Shown here piece after piece: positions 20,446-29,765 of a stretch of 39,385 bases of DNA (position 1 is the first letter of the stretch; every line of letters starts with the position of its first letter). Source of the DNA: Symbiodinium natans (lineage: Eukaryota; Sar; Dinophyceae; Suessiales; Symbiodiniaceae); contig CAJNDS010002412.1 in NCBI GenBank assembly GCA_905221605.1, positions 1 through 39,385 of the forward strand. The letters are read 5' to 3'. The notes below the pieces were generated by a model, which saw nothing but the letters and a program-made list of their open reading frames with translations, did not search any database and had not been told where the DNA came from. Both the position numbers and the translations under genes were made by a program.

Positions 20446-20514
20446 TTGGTGCAAGTGGCACAGCTGCCCGGAGAGCCAGGCTACACACAGGAGAGGCTGT
20501 CCGTGATGGGAGGC
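20446..20514 (-). CDS. WD40-like exon
   Basis: Acceptor CACCTCCTGAG|G, 23 codons: ASHHGQPLLCVAW, LSGQLCHLHQ. H-x-x-x-L-L-C-V-A-W-x-S-G resembles the start of a WD40 blade. Donor CAA|GTTTTG, phase 0 at both ends. A plus ORF over it is considered a shadow. Confidence 0.5.
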
Positions 20515-20833
20515 CTCAGGAGGTGTCTCCCCAAAGCCCACGAACCCCATAGGCAAAGCCCGGAAAGTCCAAAGACCGCCTCAACTCCCAGACCGTAAGA
20601 ATTGGGGAAACCCCAACCCTAAACCCTAAACCCTAAGCCCTAAGCCCTAAACCCTAAACCCTAAACCCTAAACTCTAAACTCTAAACCCTAACCCAAGCA
20701 CAAATCCTTGGGCTGGGGCTCTCAAACCCCTTATGGTGGTTGCCTCGCTCTCTGCTTCGAGACCTCAGCCCCAAGCAAAACACGGACCTCTGCGGACGGA
20801 ACGCGCCAGCAGCTAGGCTTAAAAAGGCCGAGC

Positions 20834-21023
<190 letters not shown>

Positions 21024-21403
21024 CTAAATTACGAGGAGGGGTCAAGACATTGGAAGGGCGAAGGGAGTTGGAGGCCATAGAAACCCCCTGGACTAAAAAA
21101 GGCGGTTGGGCGATGGCTGGTTGGGTATTGAGGGTGTGGGCTGAAAGCCCTAAACCCTTTTTCATCGTGCAATTGCAGAGCCCAAGCCCAGGCCCCTAAA
21201 ATGACAAGAAAGGGGCCTCTTCCATCTGAACAGGCATTTCGGCTTCTACAGAGATGACAAGGGGCTAAACATCGTACTGATGTAGCCCCCTAAACCCTGA
21301 GTAAGCCTATGCCCAAAACCACAAATCCTTAAAACACAAAAAAAAAAACAAGAAGGAAACCCGCACAAACACCCCCAAATAGCCCCCCCAATAGCCCTAA
21401 ACC

Positions 21404-21664
21404 CCTAAACCCTAAAACCCTAAACCCCTAAACACCTCAACTCCTAAACCCCTAAACTCCCAAACCCCTAAACCCCTAAACTCCTAAACCCCTAAACTCC
21501 TAAACTCCTAAACTGCAGAAACCCCTAAACCCCTAAACCCCTAAACCCCTAAACCCCTAAACCCCTAAACCCCTAAACCCCTAAACCCCTAAACCCCTAA
21601 ACCCCTAAACCCCTAAACCCCTAAACCCCTAAACCCTAAACCCTAAACCCTAAACTCCTAAACT
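21404..21664 (-). repeat. Octamer array CCCCTAAA with CTCCTAAA variants
   Basis: About 30 units of an 8-bp variant of the telomere-type word, returning to the heptamer near 21630. Confidence 0.95.
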
Positions 21665-22289
21665 CCTACAGCCTTGACGTCCGCCGGCACGAAGCGTGGC
21701 CCAGTGGAGCGAGGCGTCTGCCGGGACGTCTGCGAGCTTTGGCTGCCCGTGGTCTTCCTTAGCGGCTTTCCAAGTTTGGGGTTTAGGGTTCAGGGTTTAG
21801 GGTTTAGGGTTCAGGGTTTAGGGTGGAGGGTTCGGGGTTTAGGGGACCTAAGCCCTAAATTAACCTTTGAAAACGTCTAACCCTGAACCCTGAACGCTTC
21901 CAAACCTAAACCTTAAACCCTGAACCCTTAACCCTTCAAACCTATTTGAAACCCTAACCCTAAACCCTACACCCCAAACTCCAAGCCCTGGAAAGCCTAA
22001 GGCCTCCCTTCAAAACCTCAACCCTAAACCCTGGACCCTAACCCCACGCCCCACACCCTAGACCTTTCGAGGCCTAAACCCTGCACCCTCATTGGCTCGC
22101 CCCTGACATCCCAGCTGCAAGCAAGCCACAGCCTCACTGGGTTGCGCACCAACTTGTTGGCAGTGATGCGTTTGTAAGTCCTTGCTGGGTTTAGGGTTCA
22201 GGGTTTAGGGCCCAGGCATTGCAAAGTTCTATTGCGTTCGTGCTTAAGTCACGTGTGATGTTTGTTCCTGAATTAAAGTATTGTGACCA

Positions 22290-22515
22290 ATTATTACTTC
22301 AAAGTGGCCGAATCGGAAATCATGATCATGTCTGTTGCTGCTTTTCTTTGGGCGCGGTATGGTGCGGTTCTAGCCATATATGCTTCGTCTATCTCGGCGC
22401 ATCCACTGGAACTGCAGACAAAGCTACAACGTAGAAGCAGGATCACTGGAAAGAGCTGAAGCCCATGACAAAGTGACTTGAGATCAGAAGGGTTGATGCT
22501 AAAGTTTCCTCCACC
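22290..22515 (-). CDS. Possible exon(s), unknown protein
   Basis: Open minus frame of 75 codons (for example CAEIDEAYMARTAPY, RAQRKAATDMIM) in a unique island before the longest array. Internal acceptors (CTCTTTCCAG, TTTGTCTGCAG) suggest it may be more than one exon. No family recognised. Confidence 0.3.
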
Positions 22516-22531
22516 CCCCATCGTTTTCCAT

Positions 22532-22833
22532 CACCCTAGGGTTTAGGGTTTAGGGTTTAGGGTTTAGGGTTTAGGGTTTAGGGTTTAGGGTTTAGGGTTT
22601 AGGGTTAGGGTTTAGGGGTTTAGGGGTTTAGGGGTTTAGGGGTTTAGGGGTTTAGGGGTTTAGGGTTTAGGGTTTAGGGTTTAGGGTTTAGGGTTTAGGT
22701 TTTAGGTTTTAGGGTTTAGGGTTTAGGGTTTAGGGTTTAGGGTTTAGGGTTTAGGGTTTAGGGTTTAGGGTTTAGGGTTTAGGGTTTAGGGTTTAGGGTT
22801 TAGGGTTTAGGGTTTAGGGTTTAGGGTTTAGGG
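22532..22833 (+). repeat. Longest interstitial telomere-type array (about 300 bp)
   Basis: More than 40 units: TTTAGGG, an internal block of about 7 octamers TTTAGGGG, two TTTTAGG units, then TTTAGGG to the end. Confidence 0.98.
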
Positions 22834-23092
22834 AGGTGCTGCCAAACGATGGGGGGGTGACGTAAAGTTTGGGACAGCTTTCGGTTAGCCACAAGGCTTC
22901 GGAACATGACGGCCTAGCGGGAGAAAAATATGCCAGAAACGCGAGCCGAGCGTCACCACAAAGCGCGGGTACGTCTGATTGGCGCGATACCTCAGTTCGC
23001 CCGACAGCTCAAACAAGGAACTTGAAGAAAGAGGGGGATGCCAAAGGGCCCGTATGGGACAAAGGGGCCAACAACGGAATCAGCAATATGGG

Positions 23093-23167
23093 CCTGAATA
23101 ATTAGAATAGGGTTACAGTATGATCATAAAGGGACCATAAGGGAATACGATTTGTAATTATTCGGAC
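23093..23167. mobile_element. Small palindromic element
   Basis: GGGCCTGAATAATTA at the left pairs with TAATTATTCGGACCC at the right. The core TATGATCATAAAGGGACCATAAGGGAATAC is shared (partly) with 27288-27340. Confidence 0.5.
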
Positions 23168-23895
23168 CCCTACATGATTCAGCCGCGGATGCACGACAAA
23201 GAGTCGCGACTCGTTTGGTCCTCTCCCGCTCTTTGCGGGGGTGTGTGGACCGCCCACGACGCTGTCGTAGCCTCAGCCGTCACGCTCGGAATTCCGGGCT
23301 TCTTAGTCTAAGGAGCCTGAGAATTTTTTTAAGGGCTTGAAGGGGCTTGGGGGTTCTCACGGTTCACGGTTCTCAGGCTCAGGTCCTTTTTTGAGGGAGG
23401 GTGAGTGGGCTGACTCTAGGGTTCCCGGTTCAGCCGACCGGGCAGAATATGCTTGTGAGACTAAGAGTTCCTTTACCCTGGTTGGGCCCTCAGCAATTCA
23501 CTACGACGGAGCCCCAAAGCTCTGTACACCTAGTTGGTAGCTGCTTTTTTGGGCTTCGGAGTGCATGACGGTTTAGTGCATGCCTGCCTCACTAGTAAGC
23601 ATTAGTAAGCTTGCAGAAGGCAAGCCCTCAACCCCACACTCGTCGGAATTTGAGGGCTTCTGAAAACAGGGGTACCCTTTTGGGGGCTTCCATTGTAAGG
23701 ATTATAGTAGTTGGGGGTAGTGTAGCGGGGTCCCCTAGATTGAGAAATACCCATTTGAACTCAAAAAAGTTGAAACATCCTTATCCCCGTAACCCAAGAG
23801 GTATACTAGGGGGCATCCCAGCTCCTTTTCAACCCTGTTCAAACTTAGCCAGGGTTCAGAGTTTAGGGCAGGGTTTCTTAGGGTTTAGGGTTTGC

Positions 23896-23975
23896 TGTAT
23901 TTGAACTCCACTGCAGAAGGCCGGCCATTGCTGCGCAGCCAGGCTCGATTGCACCGGGCGCCGCTGCGATCAAGC
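23896..23975 (-). CDS. Candidate internal exon, possibly WD40-type
   Basis: Acceptor AAGTCCGAG|G, 26 codons (LIAAAPGAIEPG, CAAMAGLLQWSSNT), GC donor at TACA|GCAAACC beside a telomere-type tract. L-L-Q-W is WD40-like but not diagnostic. Confidence 0.4.
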
Positions 23976-24098
23976 CTCGGACTTCGCTGCTTCGGGTTCT
24001 TAGGGTTTCGGGGTTTATGATTTGGGGTGTAGGTGGAGGTTCTGTTAGGGTTTGAGGAGGTTTTGGGTTTTGGGGTGTTAGGGTTTGAGGATGTTTTA

Positions 24099-24162
24099 GG
24101 GTTTCAGCGTTAGGAGAAAGATTCAAGGAACTGTCGCGGAGCTCCTCCACCGTGCTTCTCAT
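24099..24162 (-). CDS. Possible first exon with start codon
   Basis: ATG at 24162 opens MRSTVEELRDSSLN, LSPNAET. It could begin the WD40-type gene that runs to lower coordinates. No promoter signal recognised; donor unclear. Confidence 0.3.
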
Positions 24163-24507
24163 CGTGAAGATTTCTCAGAGTGAGACATGCAGTGAAAGAG
24201 ATACTTCGCTTCGAGCATATATCCCCAGACGAACCCCTGCTTTTAAGAGCCTAGAACGTTTGGAAATGTCAGGCGTATGTATGAAGAAAAACCAAAAAAC
24301 GAAAGCAACCACACGTGGCAGCAGAACGCCGCTGGCCCACGCAGAGACTCAAGTGCACCAAGAGATGCGTTAACAAAGCAGACAAGAAACTACAAAGATA
24401 TGCTGGACTGACCCAAGCAGGGGCCCAAGTACACTATGGTGGAATACGCGAAGAGCAGCTTGACGCACCCAAGTGAAGCCCGGGACAGGCGTCTGCAGGG
24501 GGGTATT

Positions 24508-24612
24508 ATGGGGATTTCCGAACATAGGGGTATCCTTTTTGGGGGTCCCGTTAAGGGGGTTCTATTCTGTTGGGGGTATAAAATGGGTGCCCGTAGTTTC
24601 GGAAACCCCCAT
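24508..24612. mobile_element. Family-3 short inverted-repeat element
   Basis: Termini ATGGGGATTTCCGAA and TTTCGGAAACCCCCAT, with an internal CCTTTTTGGGGGTCC and a RTAAGGGGRTTCTA motif. A second copy is at 37515-37624. Non-coding, MITE-like. Confidence 0.7.
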
Positions 24613-24914
24613 GTAGGCATAGAGCCGTCGACAGGAAGCAGCAGGCAGAACCCGACGAGCTCATAGAGCTCCTTTTAGGGTTTAGGCTTTAGGGTTTCGG
24701 GTTTAGGGTGTCGATGCCGAGCAAGACGGGTGGAAGGTTTTATGGTGTAGGGGCGCAAGGGCTACCACCTATCCCCCTTCCCAACAAAACATCCTTGAAC
24801 CTTTAGCCCCCAGACGCAAGACCATCCAAAACTCTTTAGAACCAAAGCCTGAGACCCAAAAGCATGAAGTCCTAAACCCCGAAACTAAGCGTAGGTGGCT
24901 TAATAACCTGGGAT

Positions 24915-25030
24915 TAAACATGGCGGCCTTTTTACCTTAAAGGGGTTTCATATACAAGGGAACCCAGACCGCCCCCTCTCCCCCCAAAGGGAATAAAGGT
25001 ACCATTGGGCATTCTGGCAATATCTCGAAA
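24915..25030. mobile_element. Family-2 relative, diverged
   Basis: TTTTTACCTTAAAGGGGTTT and CAAAGGGAATAAAGGTACCA resemble the family-2 core. The boundaries are unclear. Confidence 0.4.
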
Positions 25031-25342
25031 GCACCGCCAAGCTCCAGGCTGGTCTCCCATGTCGTAAACCTTGACTTTGGCGGGGTTGCTCAGGTCGGTG
25101 GCCCAGGAACCATGTGGGGTTTTACGAAAAAAAGGGACCCCTAACATAGACCCCCAAATAGTAGAATTCCCTTTTTTCAGAAAGACTCCAATCAGGTATC
25201 AGGGTCCCTTTTAAGGGGTCCTTAGTACAAGGCGGCCCCTCTGAGTAGGGTACCCAAAAAGGGACCATCATCTGGAGAACTGAATTAGACATCAGAGCTT
25301 CAGGGTCTCGTACTCGAAGCTTATAAGAGCGGGCCTAGCGGT

Positions 25343-25456
25343 TCAGGTTGGCAGCCTTGCGTAGGACAGCTTTCTGTTTCGGGTACAGGGTCGATGGCAT
25401 GCTTTTGCAATGTTGTGGGGCGTCAGGGGCGACTGCGTGTGCAGCCTCTTGATCTC
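25343..25456 (-). CDS. Candidate terminal exon of the PARP-type gene
   Basis: Acceptor GGACCGTTAG|G, 37 codons then TGA: EIKRLHTQSPLTPHN, IAKACHRPCTRN, RKLSYARLPT. Phase 0 start matches 25505-25664 across a 48-nt intron that begins GTGAGC. No canonical PARP C-terminus (such as Y-P-E-Y) is visible, so the gene assignment is tentative. Confidence 0.35.
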   Translation of the reverse strand, partial: EIKRLHTQSPLTPHNIAKACHRPCTRNRKLSYARLPT

Positions 25457-25504
25457 CTAACGGTCCTAACGCGCGCAAGACTTTCACGGAAAGTGCATGC
25501 TCAC

Positions 25505-25664
25505 GACTCCGAATGCCTGACCCCCACTCTCCGTGGCGAGCTCTTGAAGCCTCTCCAATACCTGAGCACTTTGACTCTCCAACGCTTTTTGCCCACCTGA
25601 CGACCCCAATGCTGTCCACGGTGCTCGACCACACAACACGTCCGCCAGCACAAGCTGTCGCACC
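25505..25664 (-). CDS. Candidate exon, possible PARP catalytic segment
   Basis: Acceptor CATGACTGAG|G, 53 codons open, donor GTC|GTGAGC. The start reads VRQLVLADVLCGRAPW, which resembles the conserved strand after the PARP Y-F-A motif (pattern x-M-x-L-x-x-V-L-x-G). It continues as a charged helical segment (SQSAQVLERLQELATE). An overlapping minus frame with ATG at 25673 is a competing reading. Confidence 0.45.
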
Positions 25665-25740
25665 CTCAGTCATGAAAGTTTATCATCATGCGCAGACTTG
25701 CCTTTCTTGCGAACACCTAGCATGTCTTCAGATTCAATAC

Positions 25741-25774
25741 GTTGGTGCTAAGATGTACTGCTCCGCCGCACTGC
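25741..25774 (-). CDS. Possible small exon upstream of 25505-25664
   Basis: SAAEQYILAP between CTGAAAG|G and the donor CAAC|GTATTG. Its 2-base overhang fits the next exon. Too short for homology. Confidence 0.3.
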
Positions 25775-25911
25775 CTTTCAGATCGAGACACAAAGCCGTT
25801 TTATCCTAGACTTCCCACACAGTAGAATCTTCGGATCTCATGAGGGACGGCTCTTCCAAACCGAGCAAGTCCATGTGGGGCTCTACATCGGGAATCTAGA
25901 CCCAAGAGTAC

Positions 25912-26009
25912 CCTAGGATTAAAAAGAGTGCCCTTTTTTGGGTTTAAAGGGGCTTATAAGGGAACCTAAACCCTAAAAAGAGAATAAAGGCCTGCCCTGG
26001 GGTCCTAGG
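25912..26009. mobile_element. Family-2 short inverted-repeat element
   Basis: Outer ends CCTAGGA and TCCTAGG are complementary. Interior AAAAAGAGTGCCCTTTTTT, AAAGGGGCTTATAAGGGAAC, AGAATAAAGGCC. About 98 bp, non-coding. The best copy with 31259-31347. Confidence 0.7.
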
Positions 26010-26089
26010 AAAGTTATACGGGTTTTAAGAGCTAATGTTGGTATACGGCTCCGGGGATCCTGTCTTCTGCAGGCTGGTTCAGGGGACTG

Positions 26090-26175
26090 GGTTTAGGGTT
26101 TAGGGTTTAGGGTTTAGGGTTTAGGGTTTAGGGTTTAGGGTTTAGGGTTTAGGGTTTAGGGTTTAGGGTTTAGGG
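26090..26175 (+). repeat. Interstitial telomere-type array, TTTAGGG strand
   Basis: About 12 perfect heptamers. Confidence 0.97.
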
Positions 26176-26244
26176 TGGGCTGCATTCGCGTAGGACCCCA
26201 GCGAGGCATTGCCGGACACCACGTGGCTGTAGTGGTGCGCGTAC
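26176..26244 (-). CDS. Candidate exon after the PARP Y-F-A exon
   Basis: Acceptor AACTCGAAG|G, frame YAHHYSHVVSGNA, SLGSYANAA. In PARPs the Y-F-A-x motif is followed by residues like A-x-Y-S-H-x-Y, and joining 26755-26859 at an internal GC donor (GCCGA|GCTGGT) would give Y-F-A-E then YAHHYS in phase. The exit is unclear. Confidence 0.4.
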
Positions 26245-26754
26245 CTTCGAGTTCTGAGTTTGTAAGGGCAGTTCTCTAGATTGGGGTCCCTTGTTGGTGG
26301 ATCCTGTTTACTAAGGTGCCGTGCTATGTAGGGACCCCAAAATGTGGCAGCTCATTTAGAGAGCTGCTCAGAAGCTTTAAGGTACACCATGCAGTGAAGC
26401 CCCGAGTCGATACTTGCAAGCAAACTCCGACTTGCGGTCCAAAGGGGAAGGTGCTCTACGATCCCAAAAGAAGGATGGCGCCATGCCTGACACTGTAAAC
26501 CGCACCTAGCCGCGAGCCTGAAAACGAGGTAGTTACATGGTCCCTTACTGTGGACCCTCTACTACTAAGTCTCTAGGTGCCCAAAGCTACAACCTGAAAC
26601 CCTCAGACTTAAACCCCTGGACCTGAGAGGGTCACGCCAGACCCCTAAGGTGCCTGCACCGATTGGGGCTCAATCGAGCCTATGCCCCAAGCCCCTGGTC
26701 TTAAACACTAAACCCTGAACCCTAAACCCTAAACCCTAAACCCTAAACCCTAAC

Positions 26755-26859
26755 CCTGCGGCGAAACACCGCAAGCCCTTGATTCATTCTTCTTGCATGG
26801 GCGCGGCTGGACCAGCTCGGCGAAGTAGCAACCTTGCCCGTAGAAGGCTCTCTCCGAGC
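26755..26859 (-). CDS. Candidate PARP catalytic exon (G-x-G-x-Y-F-A motif)
   Basis: Acceptor GCCCGCACAG|G, frame SERAFYGQGCYFAELVQ. F-Y-G-Q-G-C-Y-F-A-E matches the conserved segment of the PARP ADP-ribosyltransferase fold that carries the NAD-binding tyrosine. The frame is open to a repeat-edge donor CAGG|GTTAGGG, but a GC donor inside (after GCCGA) would shorten it. The histidine-containing H-G-T motif and the catalytic glutamate were not found, so activity cannot be judged. Two other frames are open over part of it. Confidence 0.5.
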
Positions 26860-26885
26860 CTGTGCGGGCTTCGGGGTTCGGGCTT

Positions 26886-27025
26886 CATTATTATTATTAT
26901 TGTTATTATTCTGACTATGATTACTGTTCTTACTCTTATTGTTATTCTGACTATGATTACTATTACTATTATTATTAGTATTATTTACTACGATTATGAT
27001 TATGATTACGATAATGATTTCTTTG
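26886..27025. repeat. ATT/GATTAT simple-sequence tract
   Basis: Interrupted trinucleotide-like low-complexity AT-rich tract with two copies of TATTCTGACTATGATTACT. Confidence 0.85.
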
Positions 27026-27360
27026 CTTGTTTTATAAGGGTTCAGGGTTTCAGGTTTACGCCGTTAAGGGTTTCAGGGTTTCCAGGGTTTAAGAGTTTAC
27101 GGGCTGAAGATGGCTTTGTGTCTTAGGCCCCCCCCCCCCCCACCACACCTACAATGTACAATGCTCAAACCTTACTGCAAGAAACTAGCAACAGCGGAGC
27201 AGCTCCCAGTCCACGAAGATGGAGGGTTCAGGGGGGCCCTTCTGGCAGGAAATTCCTTCTAAAGGGGACTTAGTAATTAGACTAGGGCTTTGGGGGAGAT
27301 GATAGTATGATGAAAAGCAGACCATAAGGGAATACTAGTAGTACTTATTCCGACACCGAA

Positions 27361-27482
27361 TTAACCCAAAGGATCCATGTACCTGTATAGTATATACTTG
27401 GGCCCTAAAGCTACTAGATAGGAACCCCTTTAAGGCCCAAGTATATATATATATATATAGGTACATGGATCCTTTGGGTTAA
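27361..27482. mobile_element. MITE with TTAA-flanked near-perfect terminal inverted repeats
   Basis: TTAA then CCCAAAGGATCCATGTACCT at the left, and AGGTACATGGATCCTTTGGG then TTAA at the right. Complementarity continues imperfectly to GGGCC/GGCCC, about 45 bp per arm. TTAA at both sides and CCC termini fit piggyBac-type MITEs. No transposase. Confidence 0.75.
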
Positions 27483-27644
27483 TATTCTTTCCAGTCATGG
27501 CTGACTCGCATGGGGGTTTGAGAGCTTCTAGGCCAAGCCTAGGGATTTTGGGTTTGCGAACCTAAACCCTAAACCCTAAACTCTAAACCCTAAACCCTAA
27601 ACCCCAAACCCTAAACCCTAAACCCTAAACCCTGAACCCTAAGC

Positions 27645-27713
27645 GGAATGCACTACGCAGTATGCTCAAGCGCCTTTCTCGACCATGAAGCCGTCGCGAT
27701 CTTGCACGATCAC
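27645..27713 (-). CDS. Candidate internal exon, basic
   Basis: Acceptor CTCAGCGCAG|G; 22 codons in the frame DRARSRRLHGRERRL, SILRSAF with a repeat-edge GC donor (TTCC|GCTTAGGG). Another frame (VIVQDRDGFMVEK) is equally open, so the reading is ambiguous. Confidence 0.3.
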
Positions 27714-27786
27714 CTGCGCTGAGCAAGTGCGAGCTCGAATTTTGGCCAGGATGTGCAGATCACCAGGATGTGCAGATCATCATTAC

Positions 27787-27829
27787 ATAGTGAATTCGCC
27801 GGCGCCTGCAGAAAGATTGACCTCAATAC
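27787..27829 (-). CDS. Candidate small exon
   Basis: Acceptor ACATATTCCGCAG|G, 14 codons (VLRSIFLQAPANSL), donor T|GTAATG. The frame stays open beyond the donor, so the exon may be longer. Confidence 0.35.
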
Positions 27830-27955
27830 CTGCGGAATATGTTAGAAACGTCATGGCTTGAATACTCCTACGCAGGTATTGACACCTTCCACAGGGTCTG
27901 AGACAGGGGGTTCTCGCGAAGCCTCCCGACTAAACCCTAAACCCTAAAACCCGAC

Positions 27956-27981
27956 CATTCCGTTGAAAAAATGGAACCACC
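27956..27981 (-). CDS. Candidate microexon with repeat-edge donor
   Basis: WFHFFNGM between GGGCTCAG|G and ATG|GTCGGGTTTTAGGG. The phase matches 28127-28201. Confidence 0.3.
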
Positions 27982-28126
27982 CTGAGCCCAGCTCTCTACC
28001 CAAAGGCTCCTACGACCCGAAACGAAACCACCCCTAAACCCTAAACCCTAAACCCTAAACCCTTTACCCTTTAATTAAACCCTAAACCCTAAACCCTAAA
28101 GCCTCTATATACCCTGAACCCTAAAC

Positions 28127-28201
28127 CCTCGAAGCCTTTGGCGGGACCCCCCACTGCGCCTGCGGGTCGCAGGTGCGCGTGCCATGTGCCAGGAGGCGCT
28201 C
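28127..28201 (-). CDS. Candidate internal exon with repeat-edge donor
   Basis: Acceptor AAGCCTCACAG|G, 24 codons (APPGTWHAHLRPAG, AVGGPAKGFE), donor GAGG|GTTTAGGG, the first repeat unit. The 2-nt start matches the exit of 28512-28560. No family recognised. Confidence 0.5.
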
Positions 28202-28511
28202 CTGTGAGGCTTAGGGTTTAGGGTTTAGGGTTTAGGGTATAGGGTTTAGGGTATAGGGTTTAGGGTTTAGGGTTTAGGGTTTAGGGCTCAGGGTTTAGGA
28301 TTTAGGGTTTAGGGTTCAGGGTTCACGGGTTGAGAGTTTCGGGTCTGCGGGGCTCCCGAAAACCTGCACCCTAAAACCCCAACAAGCCTAAACCCTAAAA
28401 CCTAAACCCCAAACCCGAAACCCTGAACCCTAAACCCTAAACCCTAAACCCCAAACCCTAAACCCTAAACCCTAATTCCTAAACCCTAAACCCTAAACCC
28501 CCCAAAAGAAC

Positions 28512-28560
28512 CCTTCGCCAGATCCTGGATGTCTCGGCACAGCTCTGACGGAGCGTCGCC
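28512..28560 (-). CDS. Candidate internal exon
   Basis: Acceptor CAACACCGCAG|G, 16 codons (GDAPSELCRDIQDLAK), donor AAGG|GTTCTT, in an island between CCCTAAA and TTTAGGG arrays. Phase 0 in, 1 out. Confidence 0.5.
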
Positions 28561-28608
28561 CTGCGGTGTTGGGCGCGGGGCTCGCGACGTTGAGAGCTTT
28601 AGGCAGGA

Positions 28609-28800
28609 AGGGTTTAGGGTTTAGGGTTTAGGGTTTAGGGTTTAGGGTTTAGGGTTTAGGGTTTAGGGTTTAGGGTTTAGGGTTTAGGGTTTAGGGTTTA
28701 GGGTTTGGGGTTTGGGGTTTGGGGTTTAGGGTTTAGGGTTTAGGGTTTGGGGTTTAGGGTTTAGGGTTTGGAGTTTGGAGTTTGGGGTTTAGGGTTTAGA
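28609..28800 (+). repeat. Telomere-type array with TTTGGGG patches
   Basis: About 25 units; TTTGGGG and TTTGGAG variants are clustered near 28701-28795. Confidence 0.95.
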
Positions 28801-29279
28801 GGGCCTTCTGAAGGTTTTAGGGCTTAGAGGGCTTAGGGTTGAGGGTTCGACCTATATGGGGTAAAGCATCCTGCTCAAGTAGTTGCGGGTTTCGCGTCAG
28901 TTGCGGCTTCAGGGTTTCAGGGCCTATCGGGCTCTAGGATCGGCTTTCGGGGCTCTGGTTTCTATTTTTTGGTTTAGGGCTCTGGGGTTCTTTAGAGGTT
29001 TGGGCTTTAGGGTTTAGGGTTAGGGTTGTTGGGCTATTTAGGGTTTTGAGGGGCTTTTAGGGCTTTTGGGGTGTTTAGGATTACATGGCTTCATAGGAAG
29101 TAGCATGTCAGGTCCTAAACCCTAAACCTTAAACCTTAAACCCTAAACCCCAAACCGTGTTGGTGTTAAGGGTAAGAGCTGGCCCACGAAGGGAGAGCAG
29201 GGGATGCGCCCTCTAGGAGGGCTTCTGGCTCAATGGATTGGAATGATAAGGGTTTTGAGAGGCCCGGGGTATTGAATAA

Positions 29280-29366
29280 TGATATAAATAAATAAACTAA
29301 TAAATAAATAAATAAATAAATATATATATATATATATATAATATATATATATATATACATATAGGC

Positions 29367-29414
<48 letters not shown>

Positions 29415-29430
29415 GTATATGTATATACAC
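29280..29430. repeat. (AAAT)n-(AT)n composite microsatellite, longest copy
   Basis: AAATAAAT runs into AT, then TATATG repeats. Y/I-rich ORFs over it on both strands are artefacts. Confidence 0.9.
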
Positions 29431-29452
29431 ATAAACTTCCGGTTTAGGGTAG

Positions 29453-29590
29453 ATGATTTTTGGGATGTGGAGTCCAGCTTTCGGTGCAGTTCCGGCCAGC
29501 GAAAGAAGCACCGAGCTGCGGGAAGACTGCGCAATCGTTGCCCCATTTCCCTTGCTCTTAGATCTCCCTTGGGGTGAAGGGGTGTAGGCT
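29453..29590 (-). CDS. Candidate exon, serine/lysine-rich
   Basis: Acceptor GACTTACCCTAG, frame AYTPSPQGRSKSKGNG, ATIAQSSRSSVLLSLA, GTAPKAGLHIP. The 1-nt start fits the exit of 29766-29837. The low end is uncertain (GC donors). Likely a disordered segment. Confidence 0.4.
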
Positions 29591-29647
29591 CTAGGGTAAG
29601 TCACCCTAAACCCCAACACTCTGAATGCCCAAACGCTTAGGGTATTT

Positions 29648-29740
29648 ACATGGTCCCTTAATATGGGCCCTTAAAAGGGGACCGCTTATATGCCCCTCAT
29701 ATACCCTACACAAACTATGGGCCCATACATGGGACCATAT
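29648..29740. mobile_element. Family-4 inverted-repeat element
   Basis: ACATGGTCCCTTAATATGGG and the right-hand GGGCCCATACATGGGACCAT are largely complementary. About 93 bp. A half copy starts near 26534. Confidence 0.55.
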
Positions 29741-29765
29741 TCAGAGTAACTACCCTTAGACACAC

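Noticed and set aside
25500-25673. ATG at 25673 opening MTEGATACAGGRVVW as a gene start
   Set aside because: It overlaps the longer frame of 25505-25664 in another phase; the latter continues 53 codons to a GTGAGC donor.
26460-26517. Minus exon reading SRLGAVYSVRHGAILL with a good acceptor
   Set aside because: The PARP-like join from 26755-26859 to 26244 would place it inside an intron. Kept out as an example of how attractive frames arise by chance.
29166-29619. Minus ORFs with long Y/I runs
   Set aside because: The Y/I part is microsatellite. Only the unique part near 29453-29590 was kept as a candidate exon.
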